From Pseudomonas sp. C1C7 (GTDB lineage: Bacteria > Pseudomonadota > Gammaproteobacteria > Pseudomonadales > Pseudomonadaceae): a stretch of DNA of 64,000 bases. Shown here piece after piece: positions 17,935-29,868 of the stretch. The notes under the pieces were generated by a model that was not told where the DNA came from, did no database searches, and saw only the letters and a list, made by a program, of their open reading frames with translations. The DNA lies in the NCBI RefSeq assembly GCF_013359595.1, contig NZ_JABFMP010000017.1, forward strand, positions 23,500-87,499, given 5' to 3'. A program made the position numbers and the translations under genes. The first letter of the stretch is position 1. Each line of letters opens with the position of its first letter.

Positions 17935-18858
17935 ATGATGAGCGCAAGGCACTTTCTCTCCCTGATGGATTGCACGCCCGAAGAGCTGGTCAGCGTGATC
18001 CGTCGAGGCGTTGAGCTCAAGGACCTGCGTAACCGCGGCGTACTGTTCGAGCCTCTGAAAAACCGCGTGCTCGGGATGATTTTCGAGAAGTCCTCGACCC
18101 GTACCCGCATTTCGTTCGAAGCCGGCATGATCCAGCTCGGCGGCCAGGCGATCTTCCTGTCCCCGCGCGACACCCAGCTGGGTCGCGGCGAGCCGATCAG
18201 CGACGCGGCCATCGTCATGTCGAGCATGCTCGATGTGGTGATGATCCGTACCTTTGCCCACAGCACCCTGACCGAATTCGCCGCCAATTCCCGCGTGCCG
18301 CTGATCAACGGCCTGTCCGACGATCTGCACCCGTGCCAGTTGCTGGCCGACATGCAGACCTTCCTCGAACACCGCGGCTCCATCCAGGGCAAGACCGTGG
18401 CCTGGATCGGCGACGGCAACAACATGTGCAACAGCTATATAGAAGCGGCGATCCAGTTCGACTTCCAGTTGCGTGTCGCCTGCCCGGAAGGCTACGAGCC
18501 GAATCCGAAATTCCTCGCCCAGGCCGGCGATCGCGTGACCATCGTCCGCGATCCGAAGGATGCCGTGCGCGGCGCCCACCTGGTGAGCACCGACGTCTGG
18601 ACCTCCATGGGCCAGGAAGAGGAAACCGCCAAGCGCCTGCAGCTGTTCGCCCCGTACCAGGTCAACCGCGCCCTGCTCGACCTGGCCGCCAGCGACGTGC
18701 TGTTCATGCACTGCCTGCCGGCTCACCGTGGCGAAGAGATCAGCGTCGACCTGCTGGACGATCCGCGTTCGGTGGCCTGGGATCAGGCCGAGAACCGCCT
18801 GCATGCGCAGAAGGCCCTGCTTGAGTTCCTCGTCGAGCCGGCGTACCACCACGCATGA
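17935..18858 (+). CDS. argF: Ornithine carbamoyltransferase, anabolic
   Basis: Makes citrulline from ornithine and carbamoyl phosphate. 307 aa. The carbamoyl-phosphate motif [10 protein letters not shown], the [11 protein letters not shown] block and the ornithine-binding [10 protein letters not shown] loop are intact. A start at 17935 or 17938 (tandem ATGs) cannot be resolved. It overlaps the following ABC ATPase gene by ATGA, the arrangement seen in other pseudomonads. Confidence 0.97.
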   Translation: MMSARHFLSLMDCTPEELVSVIRRGVELKDLRNRGVLFEPLKNRVLGMIFEKSSTRTRISFEAGMIQLGGQAIFLSPRDTQLGRGEPISDAAIVMSSMLDVVMIRTFAHSTLTEFAANSRVPLINGLSDDLHPCQLLADMQTFLEHRGSIQGKTVAWIGDGNNMCNSYIEAAIQFDFQLRVACPEGYEPNPKFLAQAGDRVTIVRDPKDAVRGAHLVSTDVWTSMGQEEETAKRLQLFAPYQVNRALLDLAASDVLFMHCLPAHRGEEISVDLLDDPRSVAWDQAENRLHAQKALLEFLVEPAYHHA

Positions 18859-19964
18859 GCCAGCCATTACTGCTTAACCTGCGCAACCTCGCTTGCGGTT
18901 ACCAGGACCAACGCGTGGTGCAGAACCTCAATCTGCACCTGAACGCCGGTGACATCGGATGCCTGCTGGGCTCCTCCGGTTGCGGCAAGACCACCACCCT
19001 GCGTGCCATTGCCGGTTTCGAACCGGTGCACGATGGGGATATCCAGCTGGCCGGCGAGACCATCTCCAGCGCCGGCTTCACCCTGGCGCCGGAGAAACGC
19101 CGGATCGGCATGGTGTTCCAGGACTACGCGCTGTTCCCGCATCTGACCGTGGCCGACAACATCGCCTTCGGCATTCGCAAGCATCCGCAAAAGGATCGCG
19201 TGGTCGAAGAGCTGCTGGAACTGGTCAACCTGAAGAACCTCGGCAAGCGCTATCCCCATGAGCTTTCCGGTGGCCAGCAGCAACGCGTCGCCCTGGCCCG
19301 CGCCCTGGCGCCGGAGCCGCAACTGCTGCTGCTCGACGAACCCTTCTCCAACCTCGATGGCGAACTGCGCCGCAAGCTCAGCCACGAGGTGCGCGACATC
19401 CTCAAGGCCCGCGGCACCAGCGCCATCCTGGTGACCCACGATCAGGAAGAAGCCTTCGCGGTCAGTGACCACGTCGGCGTGTTCAAGGAAGGCCGGCTGG
19501 AACAGTGGGACACGCCCTACAACCTCTATCACGAGCCGCTGACGCCTTACGTGGCCAGCTTCATCGGTCAGGGTTATTTCATTCGCGGTCAGTTGAGCAG
19601 CCCGGAGTCGGTGCAGACCGAACTCGGCGAATTGCGCGGCAACCGGGCCTACACCTGGCCGGTCGGTAGTGCGGTGGATGTGCTGCTGCGTCCGGACGAT
19701 ATCGTTTATGCACCGGACAGCGCGTTGAAGGCTCGTATCGTCGGCAAGTCGTTCCAGGGTGCGTCGACGCTTTACCGCCTGCAGATGCACACGGGCGCGC
19801 AGCTGGAGTCGATCTTCCCCAGCCATGTCGATCATCAGGTCGGGGCCGAGGTGGGGATACGCGTGGCGGCGGAACACCTGGTGCTGTTCCAGGCGAGCAG
19901 CAGCATGGCGGCGCAGATTCCGAGCGTGGAGTCCGGTGTGCGGCGTTACAGCACCGCCAGCTGA
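18855..19964 (+). CDS. ABC transporter ATP-binding protein
   Basis: ATPase of the PotA/FbpC/CysA type. Walker [11 protein letters not shown], signature [15 protein letters not shown], Walker [13 protein letters not shown] and the switch His (VTHDQEE) are complete, and a C-terminal TOBE-like regulatory domain follows (about residues 240-369). FbpC-like features suggest ferric iron, polyamine or anion import, but no permease or binding-protein gene is adjacent, so the substrate is not determined. Translationally coupled to argF. Confidence 0.88.
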   Translation: MSQPLLLNLRNLACGYQDQRVVQNLNLHLNAGDIGCLLGSSGCGKTTTLRAIAGFEPVHDGDIQLAGETISSAGFTLAPEKRRIGMVFQDYALFPHLTVADNIAFGIRKHPQKDRVVEELLELVNLKNLGKRYPHELSGGQQQRVALARALAPEPQLLLLDEPFSNLDGELRRKLSHEVRDILKARGTSAILVTHDQEEAFAVSDHVGVFKEGRLEQWDTPYNLYHEPLTPYVASFIGQGYFIRGQLSSPESVQTELGELRGNRAYTWPVGSAVDVLLRPDDIVYAPDSALKARIVGKSFQGASTLYRLQMHTGAQLESIFPSHVDHQVGAEVGIRVAAEHLVLFQASSSMAAQIPSVESGVRRYSTAS

Positions 19965-19975
19965 CACCACACCCC

Positions 19976-20037
19976 GCAGGAGCGAGCGGTGCGACGATTC
20001 GACTTGCCCGCGAAGGCGTCGCACCGCTCGCTCCTGC
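19976..20037. repeat. Perfect 20-bp inverted repeat (REP type)
   Basis: GCAGGAGCGAGCGGTGCGAC at 19976-19995 and its exact complement at 20018-20037, lying between convergent genes. Confidence 0.8.
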
Positions 20038-20042
20038 AGGTT

Positions 20043-20825
20043 TCAGGCGATCATCAGTTTGCCACTGGCCACCAACGTCGCATTCCCGCCAATCTTCACC
20101 CGATCCCCTTCCAGCCGGCAGAACAGCTCACCGCCCCGCTTCGAACACTGGTAGGCCGTCAGGCTCGACTTGCCCAGGCGCTTGGACCAATAAGGAATCA
20201 GGCTGCAATGGGTCGAACCGGTCACCGGGTCTTCGTTGATGCCGATGGCCGGCGCGAAATAGCGCGAGACGAAATCGTGCTTGCTGCCCCGGGCGGTCAC
20301 GATCGCCCCCAGCCAAGGCAGCTTCGCCAGGGCGACCATGTCCGGCGTGCAGTCGAGCACGGCCTGCTCCGACTCCAGCACCACGAACAATTCATTGGAA
20401 CCCAGCACGTCGACGATCTCCGTGCCAATCGCCCGCTCGACCTCCTGAGTCACGCCCAGCTCCGACGGCACGATCGCCGGAAAGTCCAGCCATAGCCGGC
20501 CACCGTCGCGGGTCACGCTCAAGGGACCGGATTTGCAGGTGAAGTCCAGGCGCTCCACCGGTTCCTTGTAGATTTCAAACAGCACGTAGGCGCTGGCCAG
20601 GGTCGCGTGACCACACAACGGCACTTCGGTGGTCGGGGTGAACCAGCGGATGTGCCAGCCCAGTCCTTCACGCACCACGAAAGCGGTTTCCGCCAGGTTG
20701 TGCTCGGCGGCAATTTTCTGCATCAACTCGTCGGCGAGCCAGGCGTCCAGCCGATAGACCATCGCCGGGTTACCGCTGAAGGCGCGATCGCTGAACGCGT
20801 CGACCTGATGAAACTCAAGCTGCAT
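20043..20825 (-). CDS. PhzF-family isomerase-like protein
   Basis: 260-aa member of the PhzF/diaminopimelate-epimerase fold. The catalytic Glu lies in HNLAETAFV (E46) and the family blocks FSGNPAMVY, VPLCGHATLAS and DPVTGSTHCSL are present. There are no phenazine genes nearby, so this is the widespread housekeeping PhzF type whose substrate is generally unknown, not the phenazine enzyme itself. Confidence 0.9.
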   Translation of the reverse strand: MQLEFHQVDAFSDRAFSGNPAMVYRLDAWLADELMQKIAAEHNLAETAFVVREGLGWHIRWFTPTTEVPLCGHATLASAYVLFEIYKEPVERLDFTCKSGPLSVTRDGGRLWLDFPAIVPSELGVTQEVERAIGTEIVDVLGSNELFVVLESEQAVLDCTPDMVALAKLPWLGAIVTARGSKHDFVSRYFAPAIGINEDPVTGSTHCSLIPYWSKRLGKSSLTAYQCSKRGGELFCRLEGDRVKIGGNATLVASGKLMIA

Positions 20826-20916
20826 AACATTCTCCCTTTGTCAGGCCACCGAGCATGAAGTCGTTGTTTGAAACCCACCAGTGACAGAGCTGGCTTTTTT
20901 ACACCATACAGAGCGC

Positions 20917-21387
20917 TCAGGCGCGACCGATGTCGGCGAACTTCGCCTGGGTATGCTCGGCCAGCACCGCCGGGGCCAGTTCGACCTCCAGGCCGCGTCG
21001 ACCGGCGCTGACGAAAATGCTCGCGAAGGGTTGGGCGGAGTTGTCGATGAAGGTCCGCAGGCGCTTTTTCTGCCCCAGTGGACTGATCCCGCCCAGCAGG
21101 TAGCCGGTCGAGCGCTGCGCGGCGGCGGGGTCGGCCATCTCGACTTTCTTTACGCCAGCGGCATGGGCCAGGGCCTTGAGGTCCAGCGTGCCGCCCACCG
21201 GCACCACGGCCACCAGCAGTTCGTTCTTTTCACTGGCCGCCAGCAGGGTCTTGAACACCTGCGCCGGGTCCAGGCCAAGCTTTTCCGCGGCTTCCAGCCC
21301 ATAGGACGCGGCCTTGGGGTCATGCTCGTAACTGTGCACACGGTGTTCGGCGCGAGCCTTTTTCAGCAAATCCAACGCGGGTGTCAT
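20917..21387 (-). CDS. ybaK: Cys-tRNA(Pro) deacylase, YbaK type
   Basis: Trans-editing enzyme that hydrolyses mischarged Cys-tRNA(Pro). 156 aa, single-domain INS/YbaK fold. The conserved Lys in VFKTLL and the [17 protein letters not shown] block match YbaK. In Pseudomonas this gene commonly precedes the glp cluster; here glpK follows directly with no glpF between. Confidence 0.93.
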   Translation of the reverse strand: MTPALDLLKKARAEHRVHSYEHDPKAASYGLEAAEKLGLDPAQVFKTLLAASEKNELLVAVVPVGGTLDLKALAHAAGVKKVEMADPAAAQRSTGYLLGGISPLGQKKRLRTFIDNSAQPFASIFVSAGRRGLEVELAPAVLAEHTQAKFADIGRA

Positions 21388-21480
21388 GACAGCTCCAGAC
21401 GGGTGGGCAGTAGAAAAACACTGCGGCGGATTCTAGGACATTGATCCATAAAACGCTCCACCGGTTAACCAATGCACCCT

Positions 21481-21559
21481 TGTAGGAGCTGCCGAAGGCT
21501 GCGATCTTTTGATCTTGCTCTTTAAAGTCAAAAGATCGCAGCCTTCGGCAGCTCCTACA
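21481..21559. repeat. Perfect 32-bp inverted repeat
   Basis: Left arm 21481-21512 starts TGTAGGAGCTGCCGAAGG and includes GCGATCTTTTGA; the right arm 21528-21559 is its exact complement. The loop is 15 bp. The same left arm recurs at 32660 and a variant right arm at 32705 and 45373. Lies in the gap between ybaK and glpK. Confidence 0.9.
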
Positions 21560-21605
21560 GGAGGCAGGTGAATTTTCAAAGTGACCGGGCGTTCACTTTC
21601 GACCT

Positions 21606-23187
<1,582 letters not shown>

Positions 23188-23273
23188 GCGATTCGGGCCC
23201 TGATGTAACTGGCAGGGAGTCCATTCGTGCGGCATCATGGGCAAATTTTGCACGGCAGCCCAAAGGACGCCCC

Positions 23274-24029
23274 ATGAATCTGCCTCCCCGCCAGCAGCAA
23301 ATCCTCGAACTGGTCCGCGAGCGCGGCTATGTCAGCATCGAGGAAATGGCCACGCTGTTCGTTGTCACTCCGCAGACCATCCGCCGCGATATCAATCAAC
23401 TGGCGGAAGCCAATCTGTTGCGTCGCTACCACGGCGGCGCGGCTTACGACTCCAGCGTCGAAAACACCGCCTACGCCATGCGCGCCGATCAGATGCGCGA
23501 TGAAAAGCAGCGTATCGCCGAAGCCATCGCCGCACAGATTCCCGATCACGCCTCGCTGTTCATCAACATCGGCACCACCACCGAATCCATCGCCCGCGCC
23601 CTGCTCAATCACAGCCACCTGAAGATCATCACCAACAACCTGCACGTGGCCTCGATGCTCAGCGCCAAGGACGATTTCGACGTGCTGTTGACCGGCGGCA
23701 ACGTGCGCCGCGACGGTGGCGTGGTCGGTCAGGCCAGTGTCGATTTCATCAATCAGTTCAAGGTCGACTTCGCCCTGGTCGGCATCAGCGGCATCGACGA
23801 AGACGGCAGCCTGCTGGATTTCGACTACCAGGAAGTGCGGGTTTCCCAGGCGATCATCGCCAACGCTCGCCAGGTGATCCTCGCCGCCGACTCCAGCAAG
23901 TTCGGGCGCAACGCCATGATCCGTCTTGGGCCGATCAGCCTGGTCGATTGCCTGGTCACCGACCAGCCACCCTCCCCTGCACTGACCCAGCTGCTGAACC
24001 AGCACAAGGTGCGCCTCGAAGTCGTCTAA
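23274..24029 (+). CDS. glpR: Glycerol-3-phosphate regulon repressor
   Basis: DeoR-family repressor, 251 aa. N-terminal winged helix ([40 protein letters not shown]) and a C-terminal sugar-phosphate-sensing domain ([39 protein letters not shown]). Glycerol 3-phosphate is the expected inducer. It sits between glpK and glpD, whose promoters share a candidate operator. Confidence 0.95.
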   Translation: MNLPPRQQQILELVRERGYVSIEEMATLFVVTPQTIRRDINQLAEANLLRRYHGGAAYDSSVENTAYAMRADQMRDEKQRIAEAIAAQIPDHASLFINIGTTTESIARALLNHSHLKIITNNLHVASMLSAKDDFDVLLTGGNVRRDGGVVGQASVDFINQFKVDFALVGISGIDEDGSLLDFDYQEVRVSQAIIANARQVILAADSSKFGRNAMIRLGPISLVDCLVTDQPPSPALTQLLNQHKVRLEVV

Positions 24030-24037
24030 CCCCCGCC

Positions 24038-24147
24038 CCCCTGTAGGAGCCGAGCTTGCTCGCGATGCCCGTCCAGACACCGCAGGCATTCTGACAGCCC
24101 GCGTTATCGTTGACGTCCATCGCGAGCAAGCTCGGCTCCTACAGGGG
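24038..24147. repeat. Paired REP element with perfect 30-bp arms
   Basis: Arms 24038-24067 and 24118-24147 (starting CCCCTGTAGGAGCCGAGC) are exact complements. The 50-bp centre matches that of the 14446-14547 element in several blocks. Confidence 0.88.
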
Positions 24148-24246
24148 CGTGGCGCGCATTTCTTTTCGATAATTTTCCTTTAACCGCCTTTCGATGAGTT
24201 TTTTCAATCGAACGCGACTGGCTGCGTGCATATTTATCGGCTAACA

Positions 24247-24290
24247 TTTTCGCAAATGAACATTTATTGTTCGGTTTCAAATACCGAACA
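24247..24290 (+). promoter_or_regulatory. Operator region of glpD (probable GlpR sites)
   Basis: TTTTCGCAAATGAAC (24247-24261) matches the site before glpK. It is followed by a perfect dyad TGTTCGGT (24268-24275), 7 bp, ACCGAACA (24283-24290), and overlaps GAACA-TTTAT-TGTTC (24258-24272). The TTCG/CGAA halves resemble known GlpR operators. Lies 25-68 bp before glpD. Confidence 0.65.
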
Positions 24291-24314
24291 TCAAAGAATT
24301 CCGAGGCTTAGCCG

Positions 24315-25853
24315 ATGCCCACCTCTACCTTGCCCGTGCCCCCTCTTGCCGAGATCTACGATATCGCCGTCATCGGTGGCGGGATCAATGGCGTGGGGAT
24401 CGCAGCCGATGCCGCCGGTCGCGGTCTTTCGGTGTTCCTTTGCGAAAAGGACGACCTGGCCAGCCACACCTCGTCGGCCAGCAGCAAGCTGATCCATGGC
24501 GGTCTGCGCTATCTCGAACATTACGAATTCCGCCTGGTGCGCGAAGCCCTGGCCGAGCGCGAAGTGCTGTTGGCCAAGGCGCCGCACATCGTCAAGCAGA
24601 TGCGCTTCGTGCTGCCCCATCGCCCGCACCTGCGTCCGGCCTGGATGATCCGCGCCGGCCTGTTTCTGTATGACAACCTGGGCAAGCGCGAACAGCTGCA
24701 GGGTTCGAAAAGCCTCAAGTTCGGTCCGGACAGTGCGCTGAAAAGCGAAATCACCAAGGGCTTCGAATACTCCGACTGCTGGGTCGACGATGCCCGCCTG
24801 GTGGTGCTCAACGCCATGGCCGCCCGGGAAAAAGGCGCGCATATCCACACCCAGACCCGTTGTGTCAGCGCCCGTCGCACCAAGGGCCTGTGGCACCTGC
24901 ACCTGGAACGCGCCGACGGCAGCCTGTTTTCGATCCGCGCCAAGGCGCTGGTGAACGCCGCCGGCCCCTGGGTGGCGAAATTCATTCGCGACGATCTGAA
25001 GATGGAATCGCCCTACGGCATCCGCCTGATCCAGGGCAGCCACCTGATCGTGCCGAAACTGTACGAAGGCGAGCACGCGCACATTCTGCAGAACGAAGAT
25101 CAGCGCATCGTCTTCACCATTCCGTACCTGAATCACTTCACCCTGATCGGCACCACCGACCGCGAATACACCGGCGATCCGGCGGCCGTGGCGATCACCG
25201 AAGGCGAGACCGATTACCTGCTCAATGTGGTCAATGCCCACTTCAAGAAGCAGATCGGCCGCGACGACATCCTGCACAGCTACTCCGGTGTACGCCCGCT
25301 GTGCAACGACGAGTCCGACAACCCGTCGGCCGTCACCCGCGACTACACCCTGGCGTTGTCGGGCAGCGCAGAGGAAGCGCCGCTGCTGTCGGTGTTCGGC
25401 GGCAAGCTGACCACCTATCGCAAGCTGGCCGAATCGGCGCTGGCGCAACTGGCACCCTACTTCGAACACATCAAGCCAAGCTGGACCGCCAGCGCGCCTC
25501 TGCCGGGCGGCGAAGGCATGACCACCCCGCAGGCGCTGAGCTCGCAGCTGCGTGACAAGTACGACTGGCTCCCGACCGAGATTTCGCGGCGCTGGGCCAC
25601 CACCTACGGCAGCCGCACCTGGCGCATGCTCGAAGGCGTGCAGGACCTGGGCGATATGGGTGAGCACATCGGCGGCGGTCTCTATACCCGCGAAGTCGAT
25701 TACCTGTGCAGCGAAGAGTGGGCCACCACTGCCCATGACATCCTCTGGCGGCGCAGCAAACTCGGCCTGTTCACCACCGCGGCGGAGCAGGACAAGCTCG
25801 AGGATTACCTGAATAAGGTCGAACAGAACCGCAGCAAGATCGAAGCGGCCTGA
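24315..25853 (+). CDS. glpD: Aerobic glycerol-3-phosphate dehydrogenase
   Basis: Membrane-associated FAD enzyme oxidising glycerol 3-phosphate to dihydroxyacetone phosphate and feeding electrons to quinone. 512 aa. The FAD-binding motif IAVIGGGINGVGIAADAAGRG is followed by SSASSKLIHGGLRYLEHYEF and the C-terminal substrate domain, all intact. Separated from glpR by a REP pair and its own operator region, so it is transcribed independently. Confidence 0.98.
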   Translation: MPTSTLPVPPLAEIYDIAVIGGGINGVGIAADAAGRGLSVFLCEKDDLASHTSSASSKLIHGGLRYLEHYEFRLVREALAEREVLLAKAPHIVKQMRFVLPHRPHLRPAWMIRAGLFLYDNLGKREQLQGSKSLKFGPDSALKSEITKGFEYSDCWVDDARLVVLNAMAAREKGAHIHTQTRCVSARRTKGLWHLHLERADGSLFSIRAKALVNAAGPWVAKFIRDDLKMESPYGIRLIQGSHLIVPKLYEGEHAHILQNEDQRIVFTIPYLNHFTLIGTTDREYTGDPAAVAITEGETDYLLNVVNAHFKKQIGRDDILHSYSGVRPLCNDESDNPSAVTRDYTLALSGSAEEAPLLSVFGGKLTTYRKLAESALAQLAPYFEHIKPSWTASAPLPGGEGMTTPQALSSQLRDKYDWLPTEISRRWATTYGSRTWRMLEGVQDLGDMGEHIGGGLYTREVDYLCSEEWATTAHDILWRRSKLGLFTTAAEQDKLEDYLNKVEQNRSKIEAA

Positions 25854-25884
25854 TTGTTCTTACAGAAAGCCAGTCAACGCGTAC

Positions 25885-25994
25885 CTGTGGCGAGGGGGTT
25901 TACCCCCGTTGGACTGCGCAGCAGTCCTATCTTTTGGGGCTGCTTCGCAGCCCAACGGGGCGGTGCGACGTTTCGACAAGCCCCCTCGCCACAG
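25885..25994. repeat. Nested inverted repeat (GTGGCGAGGGGG family)
   Basis: Outer arms CTGTGGCGAGGGGG (25885-25898) and CCCCCTCGCCACAG (25981-25994) enclose an inner pair around CCCGTTGG and CCAACGGG. Lies between the convergent glpD and old yellow enzyme genes. A solo relative is at 27358-27387 and a short one at 53522-53551. Confidence 0.8.
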
Positions 25995-26043
25995 TGACCG
26001 TGTTGCCTGTTCGATCTGTTAATCAAGCGCTCTTTGCGCTCGA

Positions 26044-27150
26044 TCAGTCCCGCAGATCCGACTCATGGATCGGCTGGTCTCGGTGGGTCGCCCGTTGGTA
26101 CTGCGCCGGCCACACCGCCTTGCGTCCGCCCAGATCATCATCCGCATGCAGCGGCCAGTACGGATCGCGCAGCAGTTCGCGGGCGAGGAAGATGATGTCC
26201 GCCTGGCAGGTGCGCAGGATGTGCTCGGCCTGCGCCGGTTCGGTGATCATGCCCACGGTGCCGGTGGCGATCCCTGACTCCTTGCGCACCCGTTCGGCGA
26301 AACGGGTCTGGTAGCCCGGCCCGGTGGGGATTTCCGCGTTGACCGCAGTCCCGCCCGAGGACACATCGATCAGGTCCACGCCCAGCGCCTTCAGACGGCG
26401 CGCCAGTTCGACCGTTTCATCGGGGTTCCAGCCGTCCTCCACCCAATCGGTGGCCGATACCCGCACGAACAGCGGCAACTCCTGCGGCCACACCGCACGG
26501 ACCGCTTCGGTGACCTGCAAGACCAGACGGATGCGGTTTTCGAATGAACCGCCGTACTGGTCGCGCCGCTGATTACTCAGAGGCGACAGGAACTGGTGCA
26601 GCAGATAACCATGGGCCGCGTGCACTTCCACCACCTTGAAACCGGCGATCAGCGCACGTTTGGCCGCGTCGACGAAGGCCTGGATGAGGTCGGCGATCTC
26701 GCTTTCTTCCAGCTGCTTGGGTTTGGTGTGTTCCGGGTCGAAAGCGATCGGTGACGGGCCGACCGGCAGCCAGCCGCCATCAGCGGGTTTCACGCTGCCA
26801 TGGGTGCCGAGCCAGGGTCGGTAGGTGCTGGCCTTGCGCCCCGCATGGGCCAGCTGGATGCCGGCGACACCGCCTTGAGCGGCGATGAAGCGGGTAATGC
26901 GTTGCAAGGGTTCGATCTGCTCATCGTTCCACAGACCAAGATCCTGCGCGGTGATGCGCCCGTCGGCGGTGACCGCCGTGGCTTCGGTAAAGACCAGTCC
27001 CGCGCCGCCAATGGCGCGACTGCCGAGGTGAACCAGATGCCAGTCATTGGCCAGGCCATCGACACTGGAATACTGGCACATCGGCGATACCGCGATGCGG
27101 TTGAGCAGGGTCAGTTGGCGAAGGGTGAAGGGTTCAAGCAGCAGACTCAT
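26044..27150 (-). CDS. Old yellow enzyme-type NADH:flavin oxidoreductase
   Basis: FMN ene-reductase of the XenA/YqjM class, 368 aa. The active-site Cys in VSPMCQYSS (modulating flavin potential), the HAAHGYLLHQFLSPLSNQR substrate and flavin block, and the C-terminal FLARELLRDPYWPL phosphate site are present. Likely reduces activated alkenes, quinones or nitro compounds; the physiological substrate is not evident. A stand-alone gene. Confidence 0.93.
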   Translation of the reverse strand: MSLLLEPFTLRQLTLLNRIAVSPMCQYSSVDGLANDWHLVHLGSRAIGGAGLVFTEATAVTADGRITAQDLGLWNDEQIEPLQRITRFIAAQGGVAGIQLAHAGRKASTYRPWLGTHGSVKPADGGWLPVGPSPIAFDPEHTKPKQLEESEIADLIQAFVDAAKRALIAGFKVVEVHAAHGYLLHQFLSPLSNQRRDQYGGSFENRIRLVLQVTEAVRAVWPQELPLFVRVSATDWVEDGWNPDETVELARRLKALGVDLIDVSSGGTAVNAEIPTGPGYQTRFAERVRKESGIATGTVGMITEPAQAEHILRTCQADIIFLARELLRDPYWPLHADDDLGGRKAVWPAQYQRATHRDQPIHESDLRD

Positions 27151-27357
27151 GGGGCACCTCTCAAATCAGTGGTCAGGCTCCAGGGTTCTGTTTGAAAAGT
27201 CGACGAGTGACAGGAAAAAGGCGAAGCACCCGCCCCCGCGGGCAAAAAATTGGACAAGACGTCACAAGGATAATCAAGCAGTGCTTAGAGCCTAGTCGAC
27301 ATCGGGGGATGAGGGAGGGTTCAGATTGGAGCGATCGATTCAAAAGTCATTCAGAAG

Positions 27358-27387
27358 CTGTGGCGAGGGGACTTGCCCCCTCACCAC
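27358..27387. repeat. Solo REP-like hairpin
   Basis: CTGTGGCGAGGGGACTTG then CCCCCTCACCAC, an imperfect palindrome of the family at 25885, just beyond the recJ stop. Confidence 0.6.
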
Positions 27388-27401
27388 AAAAGCAAAAACG
27401 G

Positions 27402-29111
27402 TCAGCGCGGCTCGATGTGGGCAATCATCAGCTGAACGGTCTCGTTGCCGCGAAACTCGTTGACGTCCAGCTTGTAGGCCAGCTCCACCCACTTGATGGT
27501 CGGGTTCGGCCAGACCTCGCGGTCGATGCCAAAAGCGATGCCGTCGAGCTTCACCGAGCCGCATTCGCTGCGCAGCACCACCTTGAGGTGCCGCTCGCCG
27601 ACCACCCGCTGCTCCACCAACTGGAACACCCCGTGAAACAGCGGTTCGGGGAAGTGCTGGCCCCAGGGCCCTGCATGGCGCAGCGCCCGGGCCAGCTCCA
27701 GGTGAAATTCCTCGACCGCCAGGGTGCCATCCGACAGCAGGCGGCCGGTCAGGTCTTCTTCGCGCAATTGCCGGCGCACTTCGGCATCGAAGGCCTCGGC
27801 GAACAGCGGGAAATTGGCTTCGGGCAAGGTCAGGCCGGCGGCCATGGCGTGGCCACCGTACTTGGTGATCAGGTTCGGATGCTGCGCGGCCACCACACTC
27901 AGGGCATCGCGGATATGAAAGCCCTGCACCGAACGCCCCGAGCCCTTGAGCAGGCCGTCGCCGGCATCGGCAAACGCGATGGTCGGGCGGAAATAACGCT
28001 CTTTCATGCGCGAGGCGAGAATACCGATCACCCCCTGGTGCCATTCGGGATCGAACAGGCAAAGGCCGAACGGCATCGATTCCACCGGCAGATCCTTGAG
28101 CTGCGCCATGGCTTCGCGCTGCATGCCCTGCTCGATGGATTTGCGGTCCTGGTTCATGCCGTCCAGCTGGGCGGCCATTTCCCGGGCCAGACCGGAGTTT
28201 TCGGTGAGCAGGCATTCGATGCCCAGGCTCATGTCATCCAGACGCCCCGCCGCGTTCAGGCGCGGGCCGACGATGAACCCCAGATCGGTGGAGGTAATGC
28301 GTGAATGGTCACGCTTGGCCACTTCGAGGATCGCCTTTATCCCCGGTCGTGCGCGTCCGGCACGAATCCGCTCCAGGCCCTGATGCACCAGGATCCGGTT
28401 GTTGGCATCCAGCGGCACCACGTCGGCGACGCTGCCCAGGGCCACCAGATCGAGCAATTCACCGATGTTCGGCTGCGGCCGGTTCTCGTACCAGCCCAGG
28501 CTGCGCAACCGCGCGCGCAAGGCCATCAGCACGTAGAAAATCACCCCGACACCCGCCAGCGCCTTGCTCGGGAACTCGCAGCCCGGCTGGTTCGGATTGA
28601 CGATGGCATCGGCCAGCGGCAGCTCGTCGCCGGGCAAGTGGTGGTCGGTGACCAGCACGTTGAGCCCGGCCTTCTTCGCCGCCGCCACGCCTTCGACGCT
28701 GGAGATGCCGTTGTCCACGGTGATCAGCAACTGTGGCTGACGCTCCAGCGCCACCGCAACGATTTCCGGGGTCAGGCCGTAGCCATAATCGAAGCGGTTC
28801 GGCACCAGGTAATCGACATGGGCCGCACCGAGCAGGCGCAGGCCCAGGGTGCCGACCGTACTGGCGGTCGCGCCGTCGGCGTCGAAGTCGCCGACGATCA
28901 GGATGCGCTGGCGCTGCTCCAGCGCCACCACCAGCAAATCCACCGCCGCCTCGATGCCCTTGAGTTGCTGGAACGGAATCAACCGCGCCAGGCTCTTGTC
29001 CAGTTCGGCTTCGGACTGCACGCCTCGCGCCGCATACAGGCGGGTCAGCAGAGGCGGGATATCACCGAGGAACGGCAGGGTGTCGGGCAGCTGGCGGGGT
29101 TCGATACGCAT
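27402..29111 (-). CDS. recJ: Single-stranded-DNA-specific exonuclease RecJ
   Basis: 5'-3' ssDNA exonuclease used in recombination and mismatch or base-excision repair. 569 aa. DHH-family motifs: VGDFDADGATAS (motif I), VTDHHLPG (motif III, DHH) and the DHHA1 motif GGHAMAAGLTL. A C-terminal OB-like domain follows. Next to yaeQ, as in other pseudomonads. Confidence 0.96.
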   Translation of the reverse strand: MRIEPRQLPDTLPFLGDIPPLLTRLYAARGVQSEAELDKSLARLIPFQQLKGIEAAVDLLVVALEQRQRILIVGDFDADGATASTVGTLGLRLLGAAHVDYLVPNRFDYGYGLTPEIVAVALERQPQLLITVDNGISSVEGVAAAKKAGLNVLVTDHHLPGDELPLADAIVNPNQPGCEFPSKALAGVGVIFYVLMALRARLRSLGWYENRPQPNIGELLDLVALGSVADVVPLDANNRILVHQGLERIRAGRARPGIKAILEVAKRDHSRITSTDLGFIVGPRLNAAGRLDDMSLGIECLLTENSGLAREMAAQLDGMNQDRKSIEQGMQREAMAQLKDLPVESMPFGLCLFDPEWHQGVIGILASRMKERYFRPTIAFADAGDGLLKGSGRSVQGFHIRDALSVVAAQHPNLITKYGGHAMAAGLTLPEANFPLFAEAFDAEVRRQLREEDLTGRLLSDGTLAVEEFHLELARALRHAGPWGQHFPEPLFHGVFQLVEQRVVGERHLKVVLRSECGSVKLDGIAFGIDREVWPNPTIKWVELAYKLDVNEFRGNETVQLMIAHIEPR

Positions 29112-29177
29112 GGGGTGACAGGTGCTTCTCTCAAGTACTGGGGATCAAACAGGATGATGCATGGGGAAAGCGAGCGA

Positions 29178-29720
29178 TCAACCGCGCTCGCCGGCCAGCC
29201 ACTGCAACTGGACTTCGTGCTGACCACGGTCGTCGGTGACGAAGATCGTCCCTTCGCTGATCATCACGTCCCACTTGATGACGCGCGGCATGTCCTTGGC
29301 CAGGGTTTCCAGCACGTCCTGCGGCACCGCGGCGATGTGGACGTTCTTCAGGCTTTTCGCCGCCGGCACCACCTTGCCTTCCCAGACGCGCAGGCTGCCG
29401 TAGGCCAGCAGGCTGGTGCGCTCGGTGCGACGCGAGCACCAGGTCAGGCGCTCGGCATCGGGCTGGCCGACTTCGATCCAGTGCAGAACGCGGTCATCCA
29501 GGCTTTTTTCCCACAGGGCCGGTTCATCCACTTCCGACAGACCACGGCCAAACGACAGCTGCTCGTTGTACCAGAGGGCGTAGGCCAGCAGACGCACGGT
29601 CATGCGCTCTTCGGTTTCCGAAGGGTGACGGGCGATGGTCTGCTTCACGTTCTCGTAGACATTGCGGTCGAGGTCGGTGAGGTTCAGTTCAAACTTGTAG
29701 GTCGTGGACGGCTGGGCCAT
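29178..29720 (-). CDS. yaeQ: YaeQ family protein
   Basis: 180-aa protein of the YaeQ family, which has a PD-(D/E)XK-nuclease-like fold but no established activity. Conserved blocks MAQPSTTYKFELNLTDLDR, RMTVRLLAYALWY and LHWIEVGQPDAERLTW are visible. The start at 29720 was chosen over a much longer frame reaching 30149, which would overlap the divergent CoA-transferase gene and has no family match. 66 bp upstream of recJ on the same strand. Confidence 0.92.
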   Translation of the reverse strand: MAQPSTTYKFELNLTDLDRNVYENVKQTIARHPSETEERMTVRLLAYALWYNEQLSFGRGLSEVDEPALWEKSLDDRVLHWIEVGQPDAERLTWCSRRTERTSLLAYGSLRVWEGKVVPAAKSLKNVHIAAVPQDVLETLAKDMPRVIKWDVMISEGTIFVTDDRGQHEVQLQWLAGERG

Positions 29721-29868
29721 GAACGGGCTTCTTGAGACGGGGAAAGGCGGCAAGTCTAACCGATGCGACGGGCAATCATCGAGTTGATGGCGATCTACCG
29801 TGAGCGCCTGACAGTCGGCTATGTTAAAAGTCTCTACTCGCTCAGCCTTTTGTCCTACAGGATCTTGT

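Noticed and set aside
20043..20825. Phenazine biosynthesis from the PhzF-like gene
   Set aside because: No other phz genes are near; PhzF-fold proteins are common outside phenazine pathways.
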